Below, piece by piece: positions 45,146 to 53,585 of a DNA stretch of 64,000 nt. The notes below the pieces were generated by a model. That model was given only the letters and a program-made list of their open reading frames with translations. It did no database searches and was not told where the DNA came from. Numbering within the stretch: position 1 is the stretch's first letter; each line of letters opens with the position of its first letter. The translations under genes were made by a program, and so were the position numbers. Origin of the DNA: Paracoccus solventivorans (GTDB taxonomy: Bacteria > Pseudomonadota > Alphaproteobacteria > Rhodobacterales > Rhodobacteraceae); assembly GCF_900142875.1 (NCBI RefSeq), contig NZ_FRCK01000002.1, positions 248,001 through 312,000 of the forward strand, in the 5' to 3' direction.

Positions 45146-46291
45146 TCAGCCCTCTGCCACCGCGTCCAGCGCGCAGGTCAGCCGCGCCACCGTCCCGTCC
45201 ACGTCCTTGAGCTTGTCCAGCCCGAACAGCCCCAGCCGGAAGGTCGAGAAATCCTGCCCCTCGCCCACCTGCAGCGGCACACCGGCGGCGATCTGCACGC
45301 CCTGTTGCGCAAACTTGCGCCCCGAGCGGATGTCTGGGTCGTCGGTGTAGCTGACCACCACCCCCGGCGCCCCGAACCCCTCGGCAGCGACCGAGGCGAA
45401 GCCGCGTTCCGCCAGCACTGCCCGCACCTTGCGGCCCAGCTCCCACTGGGCTTCGCGGGCGGCCTCGAACCCCATCTCGCGGGTTTCCACCATCGCGTCG
45501 CGCAGGGTCAGCAGCGCGTCGGTCGGCATGGTGGCGTGATAGGCGTGGCCGCCGTCCTCATAGGCCTGCATGATCGCGCGCCATTTCTTCAGGTCCAGCG
45601 CGAAACTGTCCGAGGTGGTGGCGGCAAGCCGTTCCGCCCCGCGGGCCGAGAACATCACCATCCCGGCCGAGGGCGGCGCGCTCCACCCCTTCTGCGGGGC
45701 CGAGATCAGCACGTCGACCCCCAGCGCCTGCATGTCGACCCAGATCGTCCCCGAGGCGATGCAGTCCAGCACCATCAGCCCGTCGTGCTCATGCACCGCC
45801 GCCGCCAGCGCTGCGATATAGTCGTCGGGCAGGATCAGCCCGGCCGCGGTTTCCACATGCGGCGCGAACACCACCGAGGGGCGGCTGCTGCGGATCTCGG
45901 CCACCACATCCTCGATCGGCGGCGGCGCATAGGCGGGGCGGGGGGCGTTCCCTTCGGGCCGGGCCGGCTGCACGATGGCGGTGCCGTCAAAGCCCGCGGT
46001 CTCGATGATCTGGCTCCAGCGAAAGCTGAACAGGCCGTTGCGCACGATCAGCGCGTCCGATTCGCGGGCGAACTGCCGGGCGACCGCTTCCATCGCATAG
46101 GTGCCGCCGCCCGGGACCAGCGCCACCGCTTGCGCGTTATAGACCTCGCGCGCGATGGCAGAGATGTCGCGCATCACCTGCTGGAACTTCTGCGACATGT
46201 GGTTGAGGCTGCGGTCGGTGAACACCACCGAGAACTCCATCAGCCCCTCGGGGTCGACCTTGCTGTGACCATCCGCGCGCAATCCCGACAT
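45146..46291 (-). CDS. Class V aminotransferase
   Basis: 381 residues, PLP fold type I. Seen: VPGGGTYAMEAVARQFA, VVFAPHVETAAGLILPDDYI, LMVLDCIASGTIWVDMQALGVD (Asp contacting the PLP nitrogen), and the Schiff-base lysine in ISAPQKGWSAPPSAGMVMFS. It is similar to alanine–glyoxylate/serine–pyruvate aminotransferases; the actual amino donor is unclear. The start is ATG 46291 (MSGLRADGHSK). Divergent from the amidotransferase gene. Confidence 0.9.
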   Translation of the reverse strand: MSGLRADGHSKVDPEGLMEFSVVFTDRSLNHMSQKFQQVMRDISAIAREVYNAQAVALVPGGGTYAMEAVARQFARESDALIVRNGLFSFRWSQIIETAGFDGTAIVQPARPEGNAPRPAYAPPPIEDVVAEIRSSRPSVVFAPHVETAAGLILPDDYIAALAAAVHEHDGLMVLDCIASGTIWVDMQALGVDVLISAPQKGWSAPPSAGMVMFSARGAERLAATTSDSFALDLKKWRAIMQAYEDGGHAYHATMPTDALLTLRDAMVETREMGFEAAREAQWELGRKVRAVLAERGFASVAAEGFGAPGVVVSYTDDPDIRSGRKFAQQGVQIAAGVPLQVGEGQDFSTFRLGLFGLDKLKDVDGTVARLTCALDAVAEG

Positions 46292-46392
46292 CTGCGTTTC
46301 CCCTGCATGTGACCGCGCGATCCTAGCGGCGGATGCGCGGCTGTGCCAGCATCCGCACCGCCCCCTGCCACCTTGGGCGGCCCCCATGCGTG

Positions 46393-46404
46393 CCCCCCCC
46401 CCCC
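46393..46404. repeat. Run of 12 cytosines
   Basis: Homopolymer C12 in the divergent gap between the aminotransferase and the amidotransferase, 57 bases upstream of the latter's start. Slippage-prone; it could alter promoter spacing or be a sequencing-length artefact. Confidence 0.9.
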
Positions 46405-46461
46405 TTGCGAGCCCCCTGCCCCCGCGCCTAACTTGGGTGCAAAGCACCAGGAAAGACCGCG

Positions 46462-47142
46462 ATGCGCATCGGCATCCTCAAGACCGGGCAGCCGCCCGGC
46501 GAAATCCGCGCCGAACACGGCGACTACGACGACATGTTCGAACGGCTGCTGGCCGGGCGCGGCTTCGACTTCACCAGCTACCACGTCGAGGCGATGGAGT
46601 TTCCCGCCTCCGTCCACGACGCCGACGGCTGGCTCATCACCGGCTCTCGCCACGGCGTCTACGAGGATCACCCGTTCATCGCGCCGCTGGAGGATTTCAT
46701 CCGCCAGGCGGTGGCGGCGCGGGTGCCGCTGGTCGGCATCTGCTTCGGCCACCAGATCGTCGCGCAGGCGCTTGGCGGGCAGGTCGGCAAGCACCCGGCC
46801 GGCTGGGCGGTGGGGGCGCAGGACTATGATTTCGGCGGCGAGACCATTTCCCTGAACGCCTGGCATCAGGACCAGGTGGTGACCCCGCCCGAGGGGGCCG
46901 AGGTCGCGGCCCACAACGCCTTCTGCGCCAATGCCGCGCTGGTCTATGGGGACCGCGCCTTTACCGTGCAGGCCCACCCCGAGTTCCGAGACGAGTTCAT
47001 CGAGGGGCTGATGGCGCATCGCGGCGCCGCGATCCCGCCCGCGCTGCTGGATGCCGCCCGCGACCGGCAGGGCCGCGCCGACCCCTCGCCCATCACCGAC
47101 CGGATCGAGGCGTTCTTTCGCCAGAGCCGCCCGGCCCCGTGA
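46462..47142 (+). CDS. Type 1 glutamine amidotransferase
   Basis: 226 residues, class I GATase fold. The nucleophile elbow GICFGHQIVAQALGG holds the catalytic Cys, and QAHPEFRDEF holds the His–Glu pair. DGWLITGSRHGVYED matches the oxyanion strand. It probably hydrolyses glutamine or a gamma-glutamyl amide. The PuuA-like glutamine synthetase begins 58 bases downstream, suggesting gamma-glutamylated amine or polyamine metabolism. Confidence 0.9.
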   Translation: MRIGILKTGQPPGEIRAEHGDYDDMFERLLAGRGFDFTSYHVEAMEFPASVHDADGWLITGSRHGVYEDHPFIAPLEDFIRQAVAARVPLVGICFGHQIVAQALGGQVGKHPAGWAVGAQDYDFGGETISLNAWHQDQVVTPPEGAEVAAHNAFCANAALVYGDRAFTVQAHPEFRDEFIEGLMAHRGAAIPPALLDAARDRQGRADPSPITDRIEAFFRQSRPAP

Positions 47143-47200
47143 CCCTCGCGCCCCCCGGGCGCCCAACAGCGAAAGCCGGACAGCCCGGCGGAAAGTTCCC

Positions 47201-48553
47201 ATGTCAGACTGGCTGACGAAAATCCCCGAAGCGGCGCGCGAATACATCGCCGGCCGCAGGCTCGACGAGGTCGAGTGCATCGTCCCCGACATCGCCGGCG
47301 TCGCGCGCGGCAAGGCCATGCCCGCGTCGAAATTCGCCCGGCAGGAAAGCTTCTTCCTGCCCAACTCGATCTTCCTGCAGACCATCACCGGGGAATGGGC
47401 CGACAACCCCTCGGGGGCGTTCACCGAACCCGACATGGTGCTGGTGCCGGATCATGAAACCGTCTCGGCCGCGCCCTGGACGGCGGATGTGACACTGCAG
47501 GTCATCCACGACGTGCTGGACCAGCAGGGCAACCCGGTGCCAGTGGCGCCGCGCAACGTGCTGAAACGCATCGTCGCGCTGTATGCGGAACGCGGCTGGC
47601 GGCCGATCGTTGCACCGGAAATGGAGTTCTTCCTGGTCGCCCGCAACATCGACCCCAACCAGCCGATCCAGCCGCCGATGGGGCGATCCGGGCGGCGCGC
47701 GGCGGCGAAACAGGCCTATTCGCTGTCGGCGGTGGACGAATACGGCAAGGTGATCGACGACATCTATGATTTCGCCGAGGCGCAGGGGTTCGAGATCGAC
47801 GGCATCCTGCAAGAGGGCGGCGCCGGGCAGGTGGAAATCAACCTCGCGCACGGCGATCCGGTCGCGCTGGCCGACGAGATCTTCTATTTCAAGCGCCTGA
47901 TCCGCGAGGCCGCGCTGCGCCACGACTGTTTCGCCACCTTCATGGCCAAGCCGATCGAGGGCGAGCCGGGGTCGGCCATGCACATCCACCATTCGGTGGT
48001 GGACGCAGCGGGCCGCAACATCTTTTCCGACGAACAGGGGCGCGAGACCCCCGCCTTCATGCATTTCATCGCCGGGATGCAGGCGCATCTGCCCGCGGCC
48101 ATCGCGCTGCTGGCGCCTTATGTGAACAGCTATCGCCGCTATGTCCCGGACTTCGCGGCCCCGATCAACCTGGAATGGGGGCGCGACAACCGCACCACCG
48201 GGCTGCGGGTGCCGATTTCCGGGCCGGTGGCGCGGCGGGTGGAAAACCGGCTGGCAGGGATGGACTGCAACCCCTATCTCGGGCTCGCGGCCTCGCTGGC
48301 GACCGGCTATCTGGGGCTGACCCAGCAGGACAGCCCGCGCGCCGAATGCCTGGGCGACGCCTATATGTCCGAGGACGAGCTGCCCACCAATCTTGGCGAC
48401 GCGCTGGACCTGATGGTCGAATCCGACCCCATCCGCGAGGTGCTGGGGTCCGAGTTCGTCGATGTCTACGAATCGGTCAAGCGCAACGAATACAAAGAGT
48501 TCCTGCAGGTCATCTCGCCCTGGGAACGCGAACATCTGCTGCTGAACGTCTAG
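47201..48553 (+). CDS. Glutamine synthetase family protein, PuuA-like
   Basis: 450 residues. A GS beta-grasp N-terminus (VECIVPDIAGVARGKAMP) is followed by the catalytic barrel with PEMEFFLVA, GAGQVEINLAHGDP, GSAMHIHHSVVD, INLEWGRDNRTTGLRVP and RVENRLAGMDCNPYL. This variant resembles gamma-glutamylpolyamine synthetases more than GlnA: no adenylylation-site tail is obvious. It would ligate glutamate to an amine with ATP. Start ATG 47201. Likely co-transcribed with the amidotransferase. Confidence 0.92.
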   Translation: MSDWLTKIPEAAREYIAGRRLDEVECIVPDIAGVARGKAMPASKFARQESFFLPNSIFLQTITGEWADNPSGAFTEPDMVLVPDHETVSAAPWTADVTLQVIHDVLDQQGNPVPVAPRNVLKRIVALYAERGWRPIVAPEMEFFLVARNIDPNQPIQPPMGRSGRRAAAKQAYSLSAVDEYGKVIDDIYDFAEAQGFEIDGILQEGGAGQVEINLAHGDPVALADEIFYFKRLIREAALRHDCFATFMAKPIEGEPGSAMHIHHSVVDAAGRNIFSDEQGRETPAFMHFIAGMQAHLPAAIALLAPYVNSYRRYVPDFAAPINLEWGRDNRTTGLRVPISGPVARRVENRLAGMDCNPYLGLAASLATGYLGLTQQDSPRAECLGDAYMSEDELPTNLGDALDLMVESDPIREVLGSEFVDVYESVKRNEYKEFLQVISPWEREHLLLNV

Positions 48554-48637
48554 GCCGCCGCGCCGCCCCCGCGCCGCCCGCGCCCCTGCGTCCATTCACC
48601 GCTTGCGATAGGCGGCGCGGGGTGGCAAGGGGCGGGC

Positions 48638-49333
48638 ATGACCCAGACCGATCAAGATCCCGCCCTGCAATCCGCGACTGCCCAAGGCGGCAAGATCGCC
48701 ATCGTCACCGGCGCCTCGCGCGGCCTTGGCGCTTCCATGGCGCGGCTGCTGGCGGCGCGCGGCCATCACGTGGTGGCCGTGGCCCGCACGGTCGGTGCGC
48801 TCGAGGAACTCGACGACCGCATCCGCGCGGTCGGCGGCGCGGCGACGCTGGCGCCGATGGACATCACCCAGCCCGCGGCGATGATCCAGCTGGCCAAGGC
48901 GGTGCTGGAACGCTGGGGCGGCTGCGACCTGTGGGTCCATGCCGCGATCCACGCCGCACCGCTGTCGCCCGCCCCGCATGTCGATCCCAAGGACATGGAA
49001 CGCTCGGTCGCGGTCAACCTGCTGGCCAGCCACGGGCTGGCGGTGCTGTTCGAGCCGCTGCTGCGCGCGCGCGCGGGCACGGCGCTGTTCTTCGACGACC
49101 CCCGCGGCGGCCAGCCGTTCTTCGGCGCCTATGGCGCGACCAAGGCCGCGCAGATCGCCTTTGCCCGCAGCTGGCAAGAGGAAAACCGCAGGCTGGGCCC
49201 CAAGGTGGTGATCGCCGCCCCCCAGCCGATGCCGACCGCGCTACGCGCCCGCTTCTACCCCGGCGAGGACCGCGCCGCCCTCACCCCCTGCGTGGCCGAG
49301 GCGGAACGGATCCTGGCGGAACTCGCCGACTGA
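48638..49333 (+). CDS. Short-chain dehydrogenase/reductase family protein
   Basis: 231 residues, classical SDR: NAD(P) motif VTGASRGLGASMA at about residues 23–35, DITQPAAMI, and the GAYGATKAAQIAFA region with the Tyr-x3-Lys pair. The NNAG-like motif reads VHAAIHAAP and the usual catalytic Ser region is FFDDPRGGQPFF, so the active-site Ser is not evident. It may be an atypical oxidoreductase. The gene ends before the tandem-repeat gap. Confidence 0.85.
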   Translation: MTQTDQDPALQSATAQGGKIAIVTGASRGLGASMARLLAARGHHVVAVARTVGALEELDDRIRAVGGAATLAPMDITQPAAMIQLAKAVLERWGGCDLWVHAAIHAAPLSPAPHVDPKDMERSVAVNLLASHGLAVLFEPLLRARAGTALFFDDPRGGQPFFGAYGATKAAQIAFARSWQEENRRLGPKVVIAAPQPMPTALRARFYPGEDRAALTPCVAEAERILAELAD

Positions 49334-49474
49334 GCCGGATTTCGGCCCCAATCCGCAGGCAACGGCATCGTCAGCCGATGCCAGCCAGTGCGCGCCTCGG
49401 GGGCCTCTGCCGGGTCACCCACTGCATGACGGCGGTGATGCAGCCAGAAGCTCCGCCCCAAAGGTCGCGGCGTT

Positions 49475-49945
49475 CTTCTTCCTTGTAAAAATATCCCGGG
49501 GGCTTCCGAACGCCCGGAATAGAACGCGGATCAGAAAACAACCCCCGAGGCTGTTTTCCCGCCGGATGGTCCGGTGGACTGTTTTCAGCGGGGAAGACCG
49601 CGGCGTCCTTCTTCCTTGCGAAAATATCCCGGGGGCTTCCGAGCGCCCGGAATAGAACGCGGATCAGAAAACAACCCCCGAGACTGTTTTCCCGCCGGAT
49701 GGTCCAGTGGACCATTTTCAGCGAGGAAGACCACGGCGTCCTTCTTCCTTGCAGAAATATCCCGGAGGCTTCCGTGCGCCCGGAATGGAAGGCGGATCAG
49801 GCAGCCCACAAGGCCGTTTTTGCCGGATGGTCCAGTGGACCGCTTTCAGCGAAGAAGGCCGCGGCGTGGCCGAAGGCAGCGCCCCTGCCCTCCCCGCCCA
49901 CGGCCGCGGCGTGCTTCTTCATCACGAAAATATCCCGGGGGAGTC
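49475..49945. repeat. 133-bp tandem repeats of the intergenic element
   Basis: Units begin with CTTCTTCCTTG at 49475, 49608 and 49741 (exact period 133), and a partial fourth starts at 49914. Each unit runs: AAATATCCCGG, GCTTCCG(A/T)(A/G)CGCCCGGAAT, GGCGGATCAG-like, an AAAACA…TGTTTTC hairpin, GCCGGATGGTCC(A/G)GTGGAC, and TTTCAGCG(A/G)(G/A)GAAGACC. It occupies the convergent gap 49334–49989, which holds no gene. Confidence 0.93.
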
Positions 49946-49975
49946 GCCCGTCAGGGCGACGGGGGCAGCGCCCCC
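49943..49975 (-). terminator. Double hairpin after the carboxypeptidase gene
   Basis: GTCGCCC/GGGCGAC (49943–49960) and GGGGGC/GCCCCC (49961–49975) lie between the gene stop at 49990 and an AAATATCCCGGGG core. In gene sense the order is hairpins, then CCCCGGGATATTTTCG, as in other terminator-like copies. Confidence 0.7.
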
Positions 49976-49989
49976 ATCACCCGCGCCGA

Positions 49990-51486
49990 TCAAAGATCGT
50001 AGATCGCGCCGAACTTCTCTTCCAGATAGGCCAGCAGCGGCTCGGGGGTGACCGGGCCGCCGACGGCGCTTTCGATCAGCTCGCCCGGCTCGAACAGCGC
50101 GCCGTGGCGGTGGACGTTCTCGCGCAGCCACTCGGCCGCCGGGGTGGCGTCGCCGTCCTCGAGGCTGTCGTCGAGATCGGGGACCGCCGCCCGCAGCGCC
50201 CGGTGCAGGGCGCCGGCATAGACGTTGCCCAGCGCATAGGTGGGGAAATAGCCGAACAGCCCCACCGACCAGTGCACATCCTGCAACACCCCGTTCGAGG
50301 GTTTGTCGACCGCCACCCCGAAGTCGCGCAGGAAGCGGGCGTTCCACGCCTCTTCCAGGTCGTCGGTGGACAGGCGCCCGGCGATCAGCTCGCGTTCGAG
50401 GTCGAAGCGCATCAGGATATGCAGGTTGTATTGCACCTCGTCGGCCTCGGTGCGGATATAGCCGGGGGTGACGCGGTTCACGGTGCGGTAGAACTCGTCC
50501 GCATCGGCGATCGACAGCCCGCCCACCATGTCGCCCATGCGCGCGTGCAGCCAGCCGGTAAAGGCGCGGCTACGGCCCAGCTGGTTTTCGTAGATGCGGC
50601 TCTGGCTTTCGTGGACGCCCATCGAGACGCCGCGGCCCAGCGGGGTGAAGGCGTGGTCCTGGTCGATGCCCTGTTCGTAGCTGGAATGCCCGACCTCGTG
50701 GATGGTCGAGTAGATGCAGTTGAAGGGGTCGGCCTCGACGATGCGGGTGGTGATGCGGCTGTCCTGCCAGCGGCCGCTGGAAAACGGGTGCACGGCGATA
50801 TCCATCCGCCCGCGGGTCCAGTCGTAGCCGAAGCCGGTGGCGCAGGCCCGGGCCAGCCGCAGCTGCGCTTCCTGCGCGAAACGGCCGCGCAGCGGCTCGG
50901 GCTGGCCGTCGGCGTCCAGCACCGCCTCGCGCAGGGCGACCAGCCGTGGGCGCATGGTCTCGAACAGCCCGGCGATCTGGGACTGGGTGGCGCCGGGCTC
51001 GTAATCGTCCAGCAGCGCGTCATAGGGGTCGCCGTTGCCGAAGCCGGCGGCGACCAGCGCATGGGCCTCGTCCTGCTTGAGGCTGAGGATCTGGTCCAGC
51101 AGCGGCATGAAATCCTCGGGCGCCTCGTTGGCGCGCGCCGCCGCCCAGATCCCCTGCCCCAGGCTGGTCTGCCGGGCGATCTCGGTGGCCAGCTGCGCCG
51201 GCACCGCACCGGCGCGGGCATAGTCGCGGGCGATCAGCGCCAGGATGCGTTCCTCGGACGGCGACTGCGGCACCGCGATGTCCAGCCATTCGCCGATGCG
51301 CGGATCGGTGCGGCGCTCGTGCAGCATCGCCTCCATGGCGGCGGTTTCCTCGGCGCGCTGCTCGGTGGCGCCGCGGGGCATCACGGTTTCCTGGTCCCAG
51401 ACCAGCCGCTCGGCCACCGACGACAGCGCCTCGGTCTGGCGCTGGTATTCCAGCAGCTCGTTCATCGCGGCATTTGCGGAAATCAT
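49990..51486 (-). CDS. M32 family metallocarboxypeptidase
   Basis: 498 residues. The zinc motif HEVGH stands in IYSTIHEVGHSSYEQGID; the second ligand region is GVHESQSRIYEN; other M32 hallmarks are DWTRGRMDIAVHPFSSG, DEVQYNLHILMRFDLE and GYFPTYALGN. It removes C-terminal residues from peptides in the cytosol. The start ATG 51486 overlaps the ctaA stop (ATGA), an unusual pair that suggests co-transcription with haem A synthesis. Confidence 0.95.
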   Translation of the reverse strand: MISANAAMNELLEYQRQTEALSSVAERLVWDQETVMPRGATEQRAEETAAMEAMLHERRTDPRIGEWLDIAVPQSPSEERILALIARDYARAGAVPAQLATEIARQTSLGQGIWAAARANEAPEDFMPLLDQILSLKQDEAHALVAAGFGNGDPYDALLDDYEPGATQSQIAGLFETMRPRLVALREAVLDADGQPEPLRGRFAQEAQLRLARACATGFGYDWTRGRMDIAVHPFSSGRWQDSRITTRIVEADPFNCIYSTIHEVGHSSYEQGIDQDHAFTPLGRGVSMGVHESQSRIYENQLGRSRAFTGWLHARMGDMVGGLSIADADEFYRTVNRVTPGYIRTEADEVQYNLHILMRFDLERELIAGRLSTDDLEEAWNARFLRDFGVAVDKPSNGVLQDVHWSVGLFGYFPTYALGNVYAGALHRALRAAVPDLDDSLEDGDATPAAEWLRENVHRHGALFEPGELIESAVGGPVTPEPLLAYLEEKFGAIYDL

Positions 51487-52628
51487 CGGATCGTCCCCCG
51501 GACGCTGGTTTCAAAAGGATAGCGCGCGTGATGGCGGGCGCGGATGATCAGGACGAACAGCGCCACCGCGCCGAACTGGTGGGCCAGCGCCTCGCCCAGG
51601 GGCGCGCCATGGATCACGGTGACGATCCCCAGCGCGATCTGCAAGCCCACGGCGGCGATCATCGCGGTGAACGCGCCCCGCGTGACCGGATGGGGCGAGC
51701 GGCGGGCGCGCAGCCACACCACCACCGCGAACACCGCCAGCAGATAGCCGACCATGCGGTGGGTGAACTGCACGGTGGCGGCGTTTTCGAAGAAGTTGCG
51801 CCAGCCCAGCCCGGCGTCCCAGATCGCCGCCGGGATCCACTCGCCGCCCATTTTCGGCCAGCCGGTATACTGCCGCCCGGCGTCGATGCCGGCGACCAGC
51901 GCCCCCAGCAGGATCTGCACGAAGGCCAGATGCATCAGCCCGGTGGCCATGGAAAACAGCTTGGGCTCGCCTGCCCGGCGGGCGCGCAGCAGCTGCGATT
52001 CCGGGCGCGACAGCTGCAGCACCTGCCAGGCGATCAGCCCGAGGATGGCAAAGGCCAGCCCCAGATGCACCGCCAGCCGGTAAGAGGCGACCGCCGTCAT
52101 CCCCTCGACCAGCCCGGAACTGACCATCCACCAGCCGACCGCGCCCTGCAGCCCGCCGAGTGCCCCCAGCACCAGCAGCCGCGGCGCCCAGCCCGCGGGC
52201 ATCCGCCCCGAGGCCCAGAAGAACAGGAACCCCAGCGCCCAGACCATCCCGACCGCGCGGCCCAGCTGCCGATGCGCCCATTCCCACCAGTAGATGCGCT
52301 TGAACCCGGCCAGGTCCATGGTGGGGTTGTCCACCTGGAACTGCGGGATCGCCTGGTATTTGGCGAACTCGGCCTCCCACGCGGCCTGGCCGCTGGGGGG
52401 CAGCGCGCCGGTGACGGGCTTCCATTCCGTGATCGACAGCCCCGAGCCGGTCAGCCGGGTGGCGCCCCCCAGCGCGATCATCGCCGCGACCATCACGAAC
52501 AGCGCCACCAGCCAGATGCGGATCGCGCCGCGCGCGCCCTTGGGGCGGGCATCGATCATGCCGCCCGCGGGCGGTTGTGCCGGCGGGGTTTGGCTCGACA
52601 CCTCTTGAAAGATCGGGCGCTTGGCCAT
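51483..52628 (-). CDS. ctaA: Haem A synthase (COX15/CtaA type)
   Basis: 381 residues, eight membrane helices. It oxidises haem O to haem A for aa3-type oxidase. Conserved features: ALGGATRLTGSGLSITEWKP after the first helix, YWWEWAHRQLGRAVG with one haem His, ASYRLAVHLGLAF, and the C-terminal TVQFTHRMVGYL and HQFGAVALFVL His residues. Typical of the alphaproteobacterial/mitochondrial subtype, lacking the Cys pair of the Bacillus type. Start ATG 52628. Confidence 0.96.
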   Translation of the reverse strand: MAKRPIFQEVSSQTPPAQPPAGGMIDARPKGARGAIRIWLVALFVMVAAMIALGGATRLTGSGLSITEWKPVTGALPPSGQAAWEAEFAKYQAIPQFQVDNPTMDLAGFKRIYWWEWAHRQLGRAVGMVWALGFLFFWASGRMPAGWAPRLLVLGALGGLQGAVGWWMVSSGLVEGMTAVASYRLAVHLGLAFAILGLIAWQVLQLSRPESQLLRARRAGEPKLFSMATGLMHLAFVQILLGALVAGIDAGRQYTGWPKMGGEWIPAAIWDAGLGWRNFFENAATVQFTHRMVGYLLAVFAVVVWLRARRSPHPVTRGAFTAMIAAVGLQIALGIVTVIHGAPLGEALAHQFGAVALFVLIIRARHHARYPFETSVRGTIR

Positions 52629-52717
52629 GGCAGGGCCTTTCGGAGTTAGGGGCGCGAAAGCGCGGCTGCCACAGCTGCGCAACCGCGGCCGGACATTGGC
52701 GGCGACGGCGCCAAAGG

Positions 52718-53482
52718 TCAATCGTCGCGCGGCTTCCAGGTCAGCTGTCGCACCACCCCGTGCAGGATCTGCACATCCGCGCGCATCAGGGGCATCCGCG
52801 ACCACAGGTTGCGCAGCGCCAGCCGCATCGAGGCCCCCTTGTCGGGCGGGAAAAAGAACCGCGCCGCCTCCAGCCGCTCTTCCCAGTGGTCGGCCAGCCG
52901 CTCGATCTCCAGCCGCGTGGCGGGGGTTTCACCGGGCGGGCGCCGGCCGGGCGGGGCGGGCTGCGAGGGCAGCGCCTCGCGCGCCCATTCATAGCCCAGC
53001 AGCAGCACCGCCTGCGCGAGGTTGAGCGAGGGGAACTCCGGGTTCACCGGCACGGTCACCACCGCGCTGGCGCGCGCCACGTCGTCGTTTTCCAGCCCGG
53101 CGCGTTCGGGGCCAAAGATCAGCGCCACCCGGCGGCCCCCGGCGGCGATCTGTCGCGCCTCGGCCATAGCGCTGGCGGGGGTGTGGACGGTCTTGGTCAG
53201 CTCGCGCCCGCGGGCGGTGGTGGCATAGGCGTGGTGGATGCCCTCCATCGCCTCGGCCAGCGTCGGAAACACAAGCGCCCGGTCCAGCACCTGCCCCGCC
53301 GCGCCCGAGGCCATCGCCACCGCACGCGGGTTCGGCCAGCCGTCGCGCGGCGCCACCAGCCGCATCTCGGTCAGGCCAAAGTTCAGCATGGCGCGGGCGG
53401 CGGCGCCGATGTTTTCCCCCATCTGCGGCCGCACGAGGATCACGACCGGCTGCAAGGGGGCGAGTGAGGGGGTGTCCGACAT
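52718..53482 (-). CDS. trmJ: tRNA/rRNA methyltransferase of the SpoU class, TrmJ-like
   Basis: 254 residues. The SPOUT knot motifs are VRPQMGENIGAAARAMLNFG, ALIFGPERAGLENDDVA and VPVNPEFPSLNLAQAVLLLGYEW. A C-terminal helical extension follows. TrmJ makes 2'-O-methyl at position 32 of tRNA; the subtype is inferred from the overall layout. The start is ATG 53482. A frame extension upstream lacks homology. Confidence 0.9.
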   Translation of the reverse strand: MSDTPSLAPLQPVVILVRPQMGENIGAAARAMLNFGLTEMRLVAPRDGWPNPRAVAMASGAAGQVLDRALVFPTLAEAMEGIHHAYATTARGRELTKTVHTPASAMAEARQIAAGGRRVALIFGPERAGLENDDVARASAVVTVPVNPEFPSLNLAQAVLLLGYEWAREALPSQPAPPGRRPPGETPATRLEIERLADHWEERLEAARFFFPPDKGASMRLALRNLWSRMPLMRADVQILHGVVRQLTWKPRDD

Positions 53483-53585
53483 GGGCTGCGCCCTAGCGCG
53501 CGCCGGGGCGGCAGGCAAGCGGCGGAAACGCAAACCGGCCGCGCGGGGGGGCGCGGCCGGGCGTGACAGCACAAGCGGCGGCAAC

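Noticed and set aside
46393-46404. C12 tract as a phase-variation switch
   Set aside because: It is intergenic, no coding frame depends on it, and homopolymers are error-prone in sequencing; only recorded as a repeat.
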